DNA of 64,000 nt. It comes from Guopingia tenuis. Lineage in GTDB: Bacteria > Bacillota > Clostridia > Christensenellales > Christensenellaceae. Below are positions 17,115-26,090 of the stretch, piece after piece; position 1 is the first letter of the stretch, and every line of letters starts with the position of its first letter. A program made the position numbers and the translations under genes. The notes below the pieces were generated by a model. It did no database searches. It was not told the DNA's origin and worked only from the letters and a program-made list of their open reading frames with translations. The DNA lies in assembly GCF_014384805.1 (NCBI RefSeq), contig NZ_JACRSS010000006.1, forward strand, positions 1 through 64,000, read 5' to 3'.

Positions 17115-18007
17115 AAACCATCAAACGGTCTTTTTCGGTGGCGGGATATAATTTCCGGCAATGGCATAAAAACCCGCGCATTTTCATCACCTTTGCCCTG
17201 GCCTTTATCCTTTGCTTTCTGCTCTCGGATAAGGCGGTGAAATTCGCAGAGGAATACGGAACGACGATGCAGCTGGTGGAGGCGTTTGTATGGACCTTTG
17301 GCGACAGCAACTCCATCCTGCTGTCCTCACTTCTGCTGGTGCTTCTGTTTGCGGATATGCCCTTCCTTTCCAGCGGCACGCCCTTTTATCTCGTGCGCAT
17401 CGACCGGAAGACCTGGCTGCTGGGGCAGGCCGTCTATATTGCCGCCGCGACGGCCATCTATCTGGTGTTCATTCTGGTATCCACGGCGCTGGTCTGCATG
17501 AGCAATTCCTTCATCGGCAACCTATGGAGCGAGACGGCGGCCATTTTGGGGTATTCCGGAGCGGGGCAGCAGGTGGCCCTGCCGGCGCTGGTCAAGACGC
17601 TGGAGATGTCCACCCCCTATGCCTGCATGGGAACCATCTTTTTGCTGATGCTTTTATATGCCCTGCTTCTGGTGTTTATCATGCTGGTGTTCAACCTCTA
17701 TAAGGGCCAGGCGGCGGGCGTCATCAGCGTGTTTGTGTTCAGCGTCTATGGATTTATCTTAAATCCCCAAACCATCAAGGCGGTGTTTCAGCTCTCGGAT
17801 GAGCTGATGTATAAGGCCAATGTGGCCGTGGGCTGGCTCTCCCCCTTAAACCACGCCACCTATCACATGCATAATTTTGGCTATGACCTGCTGCCCCGGC
17901 TCTGGCAGACCTATGCCCTTTTCGGCGGGCTGATCCTTCTCTGCTATTTTCTGGCGCTACACGCCATTCGCCGGTATAACTTTAACTTTACAGGAACGGA
18001 GGGATGA
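17111..18007 (+). CDS. ABC-2-like membrane permease subunit, second
   Basis: The 298-aa protein has about six membrane segments and a loop that includes LVRIDRKTWLLGQ, a pattern typical of BcrB/lantibiotic-immunity permeases. It is coupled to the previous permease and followed after three bases by an ATPase, so the three probably form one transporter. Confidence 0.78.
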   Translation: MKTIKRSFSVAGYNFRQWHKNPRIFITFALAFILCFLLSDKAVKFAEEYGTTMQLVEAFVWTFGDSNSILLSSLLLVLLFADMPFLSSGTPFYLVRIDRKTWLLGQAVYIAAATAIYLVFILVSTALVCMSNSFIGNLWSETAAILGYSGAGQQVALPALVKTLEMSTPYACMGTIFLLMLLYALLLVFIMLVFNLYKGQAAGVISVFVFSVYGFILNPQTIKAVFQLSDELMYKANVAVGWLSPLNHATYHMHNFGYDLLPRLWQTYALFGGLILLCYFLALHAIRRYNFNFTGTEG

Positions 18008-18010
18008 GGA

Positions 18011-18658
18011 ATGGATGTTGCCGTCAGTGTGCAGGGCCTGTATAAATCCTTTGGAGAGGATGAGGTTTTAAAGGGCGTCACCCGGGACTTTGAGGAGGGA
18101 AAGATCCACGGCATCGTGGGAAACAACGGCAGCGGGAAAACCGTGCTTATGAAATGCATCTGCGGATTTCTCCGCCCCACCCGCGGCAAGGTGCTGGTGC
18201 GCTACCGGGAGGTGGGCAAGGATATGGATTTCCCCGAGAACATGGGAATCATCATCGAAACGCCGGGCTTTCTTCCCGGTTTGACAGGGATGAAAAACCT
18301 CCGGCTGCTGGCCTCCCTGCAAAAAAAGGCAGGGAACGAGACGATTGCCGAAACCATCCGGCGGGTCGGCCTGGACCCCGCGCTGAAAAAGCCGGTGGGG
18401 AAATATTCGCTGGGCATGCGCCAGCGCCTGGGGATTGCCCAGGCGATCATGGAGAATCCGTCGCTTCTGATTCTGGACGAGCCGCTGAATGGACTGGATA
18501 AGCATGGCGTGCAGGAAATGCGCGCCCTCATCAAAGGGCTGCGGGACGAGGGCAAGACCATCCTGCTGGCCAGCCATAACCAGGGAGATATCGACGAGCT
18601 CTGCGACACCGTCTGCGAAATGGACGGAGGAATCATGACAATGGTGAGGGAATCATGA
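18011..18658 (+). CDS. ABC transporter ATPase, BcrA-like
   Basis: This 215-aa ATPase has Walker A GNNGSGKT, signature YSLGMRQRLGIAQA, Walker B LLILDEPLNGLD and switch His in LLASHNQGDIDEL, all intact. The LGMRQRLGIAQA signature is that of peptide-antibiotic efflux and resistance ATPases. Expected to energise the two upstream permeases. Confidence 0.88.
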   Translation: MDVAVSVQGLYKSFGEDEVLKGVTRDFEEGKIHGIVGNNGSGKTVLMKCICGFLRPTRGKVLVRYREVGKDMDFPENMGIIIETPGFLPGLTGMKNLRLLASLQKKAGNETIAETIRRVGLDPALKKPVGKYSLGMRQRLGIAQAIMENPSLLILDEPLNGLDKHGVQEMRALIKGLRDEGKTILLASHNQGDIDELCDTVCEMDGGIMTMVRES

Positions 18659-19329
18659 AAGAGATTGTGGTACGGATCAAAGATGCTGTGAAGATGAAAG
18701 AGGGGCGCCGGGCGGTCAACGGCGTCTGCATGGAGGTCGGGAGCGGCGAGCTGGTGGCGGTGCAGGGAAAGTCGGGCAGCGGAAAGACGACGCTTTTTCG
18801 CCTGTTGGCCGGAATCGACAAGCCGGATGCGGGCTGGGTAGAAGTGCTGGGAGAGCCGCTCTCCGAGCTTTCCGAGGAGGCGCGGGCGGTTTTCCGCAGG
18901 AACCGGCTGGGATTGCTGGAGCAGCGGCCGGCCTTTCTCCCTGAACTTTCCGTGATGGAGAACCTGGCGCTGCCCCTCTGGCTCCGGGGGATCCCCAAAA
19001 AGGAGAGGGAAAAGGCCATCCATGAAGCCATGGCGGCCGTGGGCGCGCCGGCGATTCTGGAGGCGCGGCCGGAAAAGCTATCCTGGGCGGAACGCCGGTT
19101 GGCGGCATTGGCCCGGACGCTGGCGGGCAATCCGCAGGTGCTGCTGGCAGATGAATTTTTGGGGGATTGCCCGGAACGGGAGGGAGAGGCTATGTGGGAC
19201 TCCCTTTTGGATATTGTGCGGCGAACCGGACAAACCCTGATTTATTTTACAACAGATATGCCCCTGGCCGCGCAGGCAGAGAGATGCTGCGTGCTGCGGG
19301 ACGGCAAATTGACGGAGGTAACGTTATGA
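18655..19329 (+). CDS. ABC transporter ATPase, MacB/LolD-like with degenerate signature
   Basis: The 224-aa protein has Walker A GKSGSGKT. The signature region reads KLSWAERRLAALARTLAGNP instead of LSGGQ-type, Walker B is VLLADEFLGDCP, and the switch position reads IYFTTDMPLAAQA, with no His. It therefore resembles the ATPases of FtsX/MacB-type permeases but has lost the switch His and part of the signature. Overlap of four bases with both neighbours shows tight coupling. The likely partner is the MacB-like permease at 20752. Confidence 0.82.
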   Translation: MKEIVVRIKDAVKMKEGRRAVNGVCMEVGSGELVAVQGKSGSGKTTLFRLLAGIDKPDAGWVEVLGEPLSELSEEARAVFRRNRLGLLEQRPAFLPELSVMENLALPLWLRGIPKKEREKAIHEAMAAVGAPAILEARPEKLSWAERRLAALARTLAGNPQVLLADEFLGDCPEREGEAMWDSLLDIVRRTGQTLIYFTTDMPLAAQAERCCVLRDGKLTEVTL

Positions 19330-20765
19330 GCAGAAACAAGAGATGGCTGGCATGGTTCCTGGCCGCGGTTTTGTGCCTGGCCCCCATGGGAGCATGGGCG
19401 GAGGACGGGGAGGAAGTCCCCCCGGCGGAAATGCCGGAGGCCGGCTCCTTTGCCATCGACACGACCCATGTCTATGCAGGCATGGACCGGGCCTATCAGA
19501 GCGGCTATACGCCCACGGTAAAAAATGGAACCGCCAGCGTGGTCCTTCCCCTGCTGGCAGAGAATATACAGGGGAACAGCATCACGGTGACGCCGAATCT
19601 GGGCGACCCGGCGACCGCCCCCTTTGTGTTCCGCAATTATCAAAAGGTGTTTACGTTGGCAGAACATCCGGTGAGCGGCGGGGGAAAGGCCGCCTGCTAT
19701 CTGGTGCAGTTTGATTTTACTTTGCAGAAAGAACGGATGAACGGCGTATATCCGGTGGTGCTGGAGGTACAGGCCAAAGACAGCGCGGGAAATGCGGTCC
19801 TACAGAGCTTTACGGCCTATGTGACGGTAAGCGACGGAAAATCTGCGGCAGACGCCGCCGACGTTCCCGCCGACGCCCCGGCCACGGAAAAACCTACCTC
19901 CCAGCCGATCATTGTTGTGGAAAAAAGTGTGGCAAATCCAAGCCCGGTCCAGGCGGGGGGCGAGTTCAGCCTGGCTGTCACCCTCCGGAACACCAATAAA
20001 CAGAAGCTGGTGCAGAACATGACGGTGGCGGTGACCTGCGACAATCCCAGTTTAACGCTGCTGAACGATTCCTCCACCATTTATATCGATAAAATCGCAA
20101 AAGGAGGCGCAAAAGAGCTGGAGCTGCGCTACCGCATCGACCCATCGGAGGCGATGGGCAAGGCGAATATCACGCTCACCATGGCCTATGACAATTCGGA
20201 CGCCGCGACGCTGAATTCGGTGGGGGTGGTCACGGTGGATATCGCCCAGCCCCTGCGGGTTTCGGTATCCATGCCGCAGATCCCCTCCGAGGTCAATGCC
20301 GGGGATACCCTGGCACTGGCGTTCCAGGTGATGAACCTGGGGCGGGGGAAGGTTTATAACGTGCGCCTGGAGATTTCTGCACCGGGATTTATTCCGGATA
20401 AGGCCGCGTTTATCGGCAATATGGAGCCGGGGAGCGACGGGACGGCGGATGTCAACGTCTTTATCGGCACCCGGGATATGAGCGAGGGCAGCACGGAAAC
20501 CGAAAAATATGGGATGACCTCCGGCGCGATCACCTTGAAATACGAAGATGAAAACGGGCAGGAATATCAGGAGGAATTTCCCATTTCGACGAATATCCTG
20601 GAGCCGTTTATTCCGGCGGCGACAGAGCCCGAGACGCCCGAGGAGACAAAAACACCCAGCCAGTGGTGGATCTTTGTCGCTGCCGGGGCGGCGGTGATTG
20701 CCGGAGCGGCCGCCTTCCTGATCGTCCGCAAAAAGCGCAGGGGAAAAGGCCATGACGAGGTTTAA
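19326..20765 (+). CDS. Exported, membrane-anchored protein with CARDB-like beta domains
   Basis: The 479-aa protein has a signal peptide (RWLAWFLAAVLCLAPMGAWA) and several Ig-like beta domains, including ANPSPVQAGGEFSLAVTLRN, typical of CARDB/COG1361 adhesion-type modules. A C-terminal membrane helix (WWIFVAAGAAVIAGAAAFLI) is followed by a basic tail. ATG 19326 overlaps the preceding stop. Such a protein between an ATPase and a MacB-like permease may be an extracytoplasmic adaptor. The role is inferred from position. Confidence 0.78.
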   Translation: MSRNKRWLAWFLAAVLCLAPMGAWAEDGEEVPPAEMPEAGSFAIDTTHVYAGMDRAYQSGYTPTVKNGTASVVLPLLAENIQGNSITVTPNLGDPATAPFVFRNYQKVFTLAEHPVSGGGKAACYLVQFDFTLQKERMNGVYPVVLEVQAKDSAGNAVLQSFTAYVTVSDGKSAADAADVPADAPATEKPTSQPIIVVEKSVANPSPVQAGGEFSLAVTLRNTNKQKLVQNMTVAVTCDNPSLTLLNDSSTIYIDKIAKGGAKELELRYRIDPSEAMGKANITLTMAYDNSDAATLNSVGVVTVDIAQPLRVSVSMPQIPSEVNAGDTLALAFQVMNLGRGKVYNVRLEISAPGFIPDKAAFIGNMEPGSDGTADVNVFIGTRDMSEGSTETEKYGMTSGAITLKYEDENGQEYQEEFPISTNILEPFIPAATEPETPEETKTPSQWWIFVAAGAAVIAGAAAFLIVRKKRRGKGHDEV

Positions 20766-21852
20766 GCTGCGGCTTTCCATAAAAACCTGGAAAAGAGTGG
20801 GCTTTCTGTCCTTTTTCGCTCTTTTGGCGGGGCTTTATCTTTTGGGCACCGCCTGCAACGGCTATCTGGCCGTGGCGGATCAAAAGGCGCTTCCCTGCCG
20901 GCTTGTGGCCTCTGTCTCCCAGATAGACGCCGCTCTGCTCATGCAGGTGGAAAAAATAGAGGGCGTGACGGGGGTGACAGAGGTTCTGGAAGTGCCGGGC
21001 GCATTCCAGGTGGGCAAGGAGGCGCGGGCGGAATTTACGCTCTATGGCCTAAGCCCCGATTTTCTGGAGGGGAGGTTTACAAAGGGCGGCGCATTCCCAG
21101 AGAGCAGTGTTATGCCCTATGTTGTGCTGAACGGCGCGGCCGCGGCTTCGGCCACCGACGCGGAGGGCCGCTCCCTTGGAAAAGACCAGCAGCCCGACTG
21201 GTTCCAGGAAAATGTGGAGATTCTGGCCGGAGAAAAGGCCGTGCGGGTCAAGATCTGCGGCCAGATCCAGAGCGAAGAGGGAGAGACGCCGGCGGGATAT
21301 ATCAGCCTGTCTGCGGCGAAGGACCTGCTCCGGGAAAGCGGCGTCCAGCCCGAATCCCAGACCCTCTGGATCCGTCTGGAAAATATGGGGCGGATGGAGA
21401 GCGTGCAAAAAGAGCTGGAACGGCAGGGGATTTTTGCGGCAAACGCCGATGAGACGGCGGGCATCGCCTGGGAACAGCAGGAAAAAGAGAGCGCGGCCTA
21501 TCTCACTGCGGGCGTGCTGGCGCTCCTGAGCGGGAGCTTGCTGTTGGGCCGTCAGCTCGCTTTGGAACCCTTGCAGCATGCGGTGGAATGGAAGCTGCTG
21601 CGGAACTTGGGATGTTCGGGAAAACAGATCGCCGGGATTGGGCGCTGGCGGGCGGCGCTGGCTTCGGCGGCGGCCCTGGCGCTGGCCCTGGCGGGGCTTT
21701 TGTGTGTTCCGCTGTTTCTTGGCCCGGAGGCGGCAGACAGCCTGTTTGCCCTGATGCTCCGGGGAGAGACGGCCGGGATCTGCCTGCTGGCCATGCTCCT
21801 CTGTTTCCCGGGATGGTTTGTGCATCCGGAACGGCGAATGGCACGTCTATGA
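20752..21852 (+). CDS. MacB/FtsX-like ABC permease, reduced
   Basis: The 366-aa protein has an N-terminal membrane helix, a periplasmic-type domain of about 200 residues (MacB core-like: GVTGVTEVLEVPGAFQVG), then three C-terminal helices with a loop AVEWKLLRNLGCSGKQI typical of MacB/FtsX. It overlaps the previous gene by 14 bases. Such proteins work by mechanotransmission rather than by forming a pore. It probably pairs with the ATPase at 18655. Confidence 0.78.
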   Translation: MTRFKLRLSIKTWKRVGFLSFFALLAGLYLLGTACNGYLAVADQKALPCRLVASVSQIDAALLMQVEKIEGVTGVTEVLEVPGAFQVGKEARAEFTLYGLSPDFLEGRFTKGGAFPESSVMPYVVLNGAAAASATDAEGRSLGKDQQPDWFQENVEILAGEKAVRVKICGQIQSEEGETPAGYISLSAAKDLLRESGVQPESQTLWIRLENMGRMESVQKELERQGIFAANADETAGIAWEQQEKESAAYLTAGVLALLSGSLLLGRQLALEPLQHAVEWKLLRNLGCSGKQIAGIGRWRAALASAAALALALAGLLCVPLFLGPEAADSLFALMLRGETAGICLLAMLLCFPGWFVHPERRMARL

Positions 21853-21868
21853 GGGCGTATAAAAAGGC

Positions 21869-21895
21869 AAAGTGCGGCGCAGCCGCACTTTTTTT
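21869..21895 (+). terminator. Terminator of the ABC cluster
   Basis: AAGTGCGGC / GCCGCACTT stem, three-base loop, then a T-run. Confidence 0.92.
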
Positions 21896-21989
21896 CGTTC
21901 CTCCCCGGCTTCTGCCGGGTTGTCATTGAATTTTGCCCCCGGGAATGATAAGATAGAAGGCAGAAAGAAAAACGGACAAAGGAAAGCCT

Positions 21990-22550
21990 ATGCGTGAAGA
22001 ATTAAATCAGAAAAAAATCGATTCCTGGCAGGGAATCCTCTATGTTTTGGGAATTGTCCTCCTTGTGGCTGTCATCTCCTTTGCCATGCAGTTTGTGGCC
22101 TATATTTTAAAGATGCAGGTGATCACCATCATCTCCTTTGTGGGAATTGTGGTGGTGGCGACGCTTCTCATTAAAAAGCGGCTGCAAAACTACGCCTATA
22201 TCATCGACCGCGGCAACATGGGCGTGGAGCGCAGCACGGGAAACAACCGCAAGCTGCTGGCGGAATTCCATATCAAGGACATCGTGTGGCATGGTCCTTT
22301 GGCGGAACTGCCGGAGGAATATAAGAATGTGAGCCATTCCAAGCTGACGTTTCTGCCGCTTGCCGGGGCCTATGGCGTGGTATACCGGGATCTGAACGGC
22401 TTTATGCGCCGCATCGCCATTTCCCCTTCCGATGCCTTTATCGGGGAGCTTAAGGCCCGGCAGGAAAAGATCCGGGAGCGGGCGGAAAAGAAGCAGGCCG
22501 CTGCGGAACGCGCCGCCCGGGAGGAACAGGAAGAAAACCAAGAGGAATAG
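21990..22550 (+). CDS. Membrane protein of unknown function
   Basis: The 186-aa protein has two membrane helices (about 18-40 and 44-62), then a soluble domain of ~90 residues with NMGVERSTGNNRKLLAEFHI. It ends in a highly charged helix (KARQEKIRERAEKKQAAAER). GGAAAG-type ribosome site lies before ATG 21990. No family recognised. It is a single gene between two terminators. Confidence 0.7.
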   Translation: MREELNQKKIDSWQGILYVLGIVLLVAVISFAMQFVAYILKMQVITIISFVGIVVVATLLIKKRLQNYAYIIDRGNMGVERSTGNNRKLLAEFHIKDIVWHGPLAELPEEYKNVSHSKLTFLPLAGAYGVVYRDLNGFMRRIAISPSDAFIGELKARQEKIRERAEKKQAAAERAAREEQEENQEE

Positions 22551-22581
22551 AAGGCGCCCGACAGGGCGCTTTGGCGCTTTT
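22551..22581 (+). terminator. Terminator after the membrane protein gene
   Basis: GGCGCCC (22553-22559) pairs with GGGCGCT (22564-22570), followed by T-rich sequence. Confidence 0.75.
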
Positions 22582-23141
22582 TGAACCAGCAGATTCAGGC
22601 CCCGCTGAAAAATTTAGCTATCGGGCCTGTTTTTTCGGCGCGGCCGGCGGAACGCATGCTTTCTGCCGCTCCGCATGCGGCTTAGGGAGATATTCCCCTG
22701 CCCATATTTCCCGGCAGGAAGCTGCGCTATCGTTTCTTGTTTTGGATTCCCGAAGTTTTTTCGCCCGCATACCATGGCCCGCTGGGCATGCAAAGGTGCT
22801 GTGCAAAAGGAATGCCGGATCGCGAAGCGCATTTTGCAACGCGGAAAAAGCAGAAGCCGGCGGCTGCGGGCCAGGGCCTCCGCCGAAACCGAGCGGAAAA
22901 GACGAGGGTATGGGAAAAAGGAAAGCGCATTTCCGTTCCTGCTTAGCCGTATGAATTGAAATTTTTGGACGGCCGCTTATTTTGATCCCAGGATATTTCA
23001 TTATAATAGGCTGCGCGAACATGCCGGGTCCTCCCTTTTTTCGGAAAAGGGAAAAGCAATGGGAAAGGCCCGGATAAAAATTGCCGATGTACTGACCCAT
23101 CATATCATCCCGGCGGAGCTGCTGCCGGAGCGAGAGGAAAT
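22582..23141. other. Gene-free stretch with promoter region of the tmk operon
   Basis: No convincing gene on either strand. A TATAAT at 23002-23007 is a likely -10 for the following operon, but no good -35 is seen. A hairpin CCCTTTTTTCGGAAAAGGG lies in its leader at about 23033-23051. Confidence 0.45.
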
Positions 23142-24497
23142 ATGCCGTCTGCAACACCGATACTTGCCATGCTTCAGGCATGGGAAAACAGAAAAAACGT
23201 CCGGTTCTGTATGCCCGGACACAAGGGAAGGGACAATCTCTGGAGCGAAGCCGCCCGGTTTGATATTACCGAGCTTCCGGGGACGGACAACCTTCTGGCG
23301 CCGGAGGGCTGCATTGCCCGGTCCCAGGAGCTGACGGCGGCCGCTCACCATGCCGCCCATGCGTTTTATGGCGTGAACGGATCTTCGGGCTGCATTCTCG
23401 CCATGTTCTCCTATTTCCGTCCCGGGGATACGGTTCTTGTGGCCCGGGATTTTCACCGGAGCGTGGAAAATGCCATCCGGGTGAGCGGGGTTCGCCCCGT
23501 CTATATACCGGTGCGCCAGCGGGCGGGGGAGATGCCCGCCCTGCCGGAAACGGCGGATATTCTCGCGGCCATGGCGGCCCATCCCGAGGCCAAGGCCGTG
23601 TTCGTCACCTATCCCAATTACTATGGCATGTGCCTGCCGCTGGCGGAGATTGCCCGAAATGCCCGCAAGCTGGGAATGCTGTTGCTGGCGGACAGCGCCC
23701 ACGGCGCCCATCTGCCCTTTTCTCCCGGTCTTCCTCCGGATGCCGGGCGGGCGGGAGCCGATCTGTGGTGCGTCAGCTATCATAAAACCCTGCGGGCCAT
23801 GAACCAGACGGCCGTGACCTTTGCTTCCTCCCGCGTCGATGCAGAGCGGCTGAAACGGGCGGTAAACTGTTTCCAGACGACCAGCCCCAGCTATCCGCTC
23901 CTGGCCTCCATCGAAAGCGCCCGGGCGGAGATGGTGGAAAACGGCCGGGAGGAGATCGCCGGGCTGCTGGCCCATATCCGCAGCACCCGGGCGGCCCTGG
24001 CGGCAGACGGCATTGCGGCGGAGGAAACCGACGATCCCACCAAGCTGGTTTTGCTCTGCGGGGCGGGACAGTCTGGATTTGCCCTGGCCCAGCGCCTCCA
24101 TGAAAGGGGAATCGAGGTGGAGGGAGCGGATCTGCGGCATGTGCTCCTGCTGGCCTCCATCGCCAACACAAAAGAGGATTTTGACCGGCTGGCGGATGCC
24201 GTCCGGGAGACGGCGGCGGTCGGAGAGCCGATACAGCCCGGCCCGGAATACCTCCTGCGCGCGGAGATCCTGCCGGAAAACGGCAGCGGCGGGGAATGGG
24301 TTTTGCTGTCCCAGGCTCCCGGAAGGACAGCGGCGGCCAGCGTTTTTGCCTATCCCCCGGGCGTTCCCCTGTGGCTTGCGGATCAGCCGGTGCGGGAGGA
24401 AGATATTGCCCTGCTTGCCAGTTTGCAAAAGACAGGATATAATTTAATAGGGGCGGAAAAAGGAATCTTTGTGAGGAAGCAAGGCCCCGGGAGATAG
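23142..24497 (+). CDS. PLP-dependent Orn/Lys/Arg decarboxylase-family protein (YaaO-like)
   Basis: This fold-type I PLP enzyme of 451 aa starts with MPGHKG-containing segment FCMPGHKGRDNLW, followed by ELPGTDNL, the typical family opening. PLP contacts are ADSAHGAH and the Schiff-base Lys in VSYHKTLRAM. It has the short form seen in B. subtilis YaaO, which lies next to tmk as here. Substrate (lysine, arginine or ornithine) cannot be read from the sequence. GAGAGGAAAT before ATG supports the start. Confidence 0.88.
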   Translation: MPSATPILAMLQAWENRKNVRFCMPGHKGRDNLWSEAARFDITELPGTDNLLAPEGCIARSQELTAAAHHAAHAFYGVNGSSGCILAMFSYFRPGDTVLVARDFHRSVENAIRVSGVRPVYIPVRQRAGEMPALPETADILAAMAAHPEAKAVFVTYPNYYGMCLPLAEIARNARKLGMLLLADSAHGAHLPFSPGLPPDAGRAGADLWCVSYHKTLRAMNQTAVTFASSRVDAERLKRAVNCFQTTSPSYPLLASIESARAEMVENGREEIAGLLAHIRSTRAALAADGIAAEETDDPTKLVLLCGAGQSGFALAQRLHERGIEVEGADLRHVLLLASIANTKEDFDRLADAVRETAAVGEPIQPGPEYLLRAEILPENGSGGEWVLLSQAPGRTAAASVFAYPPGVPLWLADQPVREEDIALLASLQKTGYNLIGAEKGIFVRKQGPGR

Positions 24498-24504
24498 AGA
24501 AAAA

Positions 24505-25134
24505 GTGAAACAGGGAAAGTTTTTGACCTTTGAAGGCGTAGACGGCTGCGGAAAATCCACGCAGATGCGTTTTTTAAGCGAATATTTGCAGGAAAAGGGC
24601 CTGGAATGCGTGGTGACGCGGGAACCGGGCGGCTGCCGCATCTCGGAACAGGTGCGGGAGATTCTGCTGGATGTGGAAAACAAGGGCATGGAGGACATGA
24701 CCGAGGCCCTGCTCTATGCGGCGGCCCGGGTGCAGCATATAGAGGAAGTCATTCTGCCCGCCATCCGGGCGGGGAAGCTGGTGCTCTGCGACAGGTATAT
24801 CGATTCCTCCGTAGCCTATCAGGGCTATGGCCGGCAGCTGGGGGCCGAGGCCATTTTGCGGATCAATCAATATGCCGCCAATCACTGCATGCCGGATCTC
24901 ACGTTCTTTTTTGACTATAAGCCCGCCAAAGCCTTCCAGCGGATGAATCCCCATAAGGAGATGGACCGGCTGGAGCAGGAGGGCGAGGATTTTTATGACC
25001 GGGTATACAAAGGCTTCCGGGAGATCTGGAAGGCCAATCCGGCGCGGGTCCGCCGCATCGACGTTTCGGGTACCAAGTTTGAAACCCGGGACCGCATGCG
25101 GGCTTTAATAGACGAGGTGCTGGCCCAGTGGTGA
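24505..25134 (+). CDS. tmk: Thymidylate kinase
   Basis: This phosphorylates dTMP to dTDP for DNA synthesis. The 209-aa protein has P-loop EGVDGCGKST near its N-terminus, TREPGG and the DR motif in LCDRYIDSSVAYQGYGR. The lid region is short. It starts at GTG 24505 after GGGAGA and overlaps the next gene by seven bases, as in the conserved tmk-holB arrangement. Confidence 0.96.
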   Translation: MKQGKFLTFEGVDGCGKSTQMRFLSEYLQEKGLECVVTREPGGCRISEQVREILLDVENKGMEDMTEALLYAAARVQHIEEVILPAIRAGKLVLCDRYIDSSVAYQGYGRQLGAEAILRINQYAANHCMPDLTFFFDYKPAKAFQRMNPHKEMDRLEQEGEDFYDRVYKGFREIWKANPARVRRIDVSGTKFETRDRMRALIDEVLAQW

Positions 25135-26090
25135 GGGAAAGCGCGGAAGAGCGCCTGCTGGCAAACGCCGCGAAGACCCGGCGGCTGGCTCAGGCCTATC
25201 TGATATCGGCGTCGGGAGCGGAACAGGCCCGGCGCACGGCACGGGATTTTTTGCAGAGCATTTTCTGCGAGAGCGGGACGGGCTGCGGCGCCTGCCTGGA
25301 ATGCCGGAAATTCCGGGATGGCAACCAGGTGGATTACCTGGAGCTGGGGGGCGGAGCCATCCGGCTGGACGATGTTCGCCAGGTGCCGGATTTTATCAAA
25401 AAGAAGTCGGCGGGGGGCCGGTATAAGTGCATTTATATCGAGGATGCCCACCAGATGAACGTCCAGTCTCAGAACTATCTCTTGAAATCCATGGAGGAGC
25501 CGGAGGAGGGCGTTGTATTCGTCCTTTCCACGAATCAGCCCGAAAAGCTGCTTTCCACGGTCATATCCCGCTGCCTCTGGATCCGGCTTCGCCCGCTTTC
25601 CCGGGCGGCGCTGCGGGAGCGGCTGGAGGGGAAAATTCCGCCGGAGCGGCAGGAAGCCTGCATCGCCCTCTGCGGCGGTTCCTGGGCCGAGGCCCTGCGC
25701 CTGGCCGAAGACGACGAGCTGTTTGACATCCGCGAAACCGCGGCGGAGGTCTGCCGCCATTTTGCCGGGCGGAAAAATCCATCGCTGTTTGAGATGGAAA
25801 CCAGGATTCTCTCCCATGAAAAGCGCATTTTGGACATGCTTTTTGCCATGGCGGGCCTGTTTCGGGACGGGCTGTATTGGAAAATGACGGGGGAGACGGC
25901 CCTTCTTTCCAATCCGGATCAGCGGGAGACGGCCGAAATGCTGGCGGAGCATTTTACAACTTCCGCCCTTCGCTATATAATAGAGATATTGCTGGAACGA
26001 TACGAAAAAAAACAGAGCTTTCCCGGCTATAAAAACAAGCTGATGGTGGAAGGCATGCTGTTTCAAATAATGGAGGTGAAAGCCGCATGA
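25128..26090 (+). CDS. holB: DNA polymerase III delta-prime subunit
   Basis: Clamp-loader subunit of 320 aa. The RFC-type fold is seen in IYIEDAHQMNVQSQNYLLKS and MEEPEEGVVFVLSTN, followed by STVISRC. The Walker A site is absent (QAYLISASGAEQARRTARDF), as expected of delta-prime. A zinc-type cluster CESGTGCGACLEC is present. The start is one of two tandem GTGs inside the end of tmk. It overlaps ricT by four bases. Confidence 0.93.
   Translation: MVRESAEERLLANAAKTRRLAQAYLISASGAEQARRTARDFLQSIFCESGTGCGACLECRKFRDGNQVDYLELGGGAIRLDDVRQVPDFIKKKSAGGRYKCIYIEDAHQMNVQSQNYLLKSMEEPEEGVVFVLSTNQPEKLLSTVISRCLWIRLRPLSRAALRERLEGKIPPERQEACIALCGGSWAEALRLAEDDELFDIRETAAEVCRHFAGRKNPSLFEMETRILSHEKRILDMLFAMAGLFRDGLYWKMTGETALLSNPDQRETAEMLAEHFTTSALRYIIEILLERYEKKQSFPGYKNKLMVEGMLFQIMEVKAA

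Noticed and set aside
23100..24428. Leftward open frame of ~440 codons antisense to the Orn/Lys/Arg decarboxylase-like gene
   Set aside because: Composition-driven shadow, Arg/Gly/Pro-rich translation without domain.
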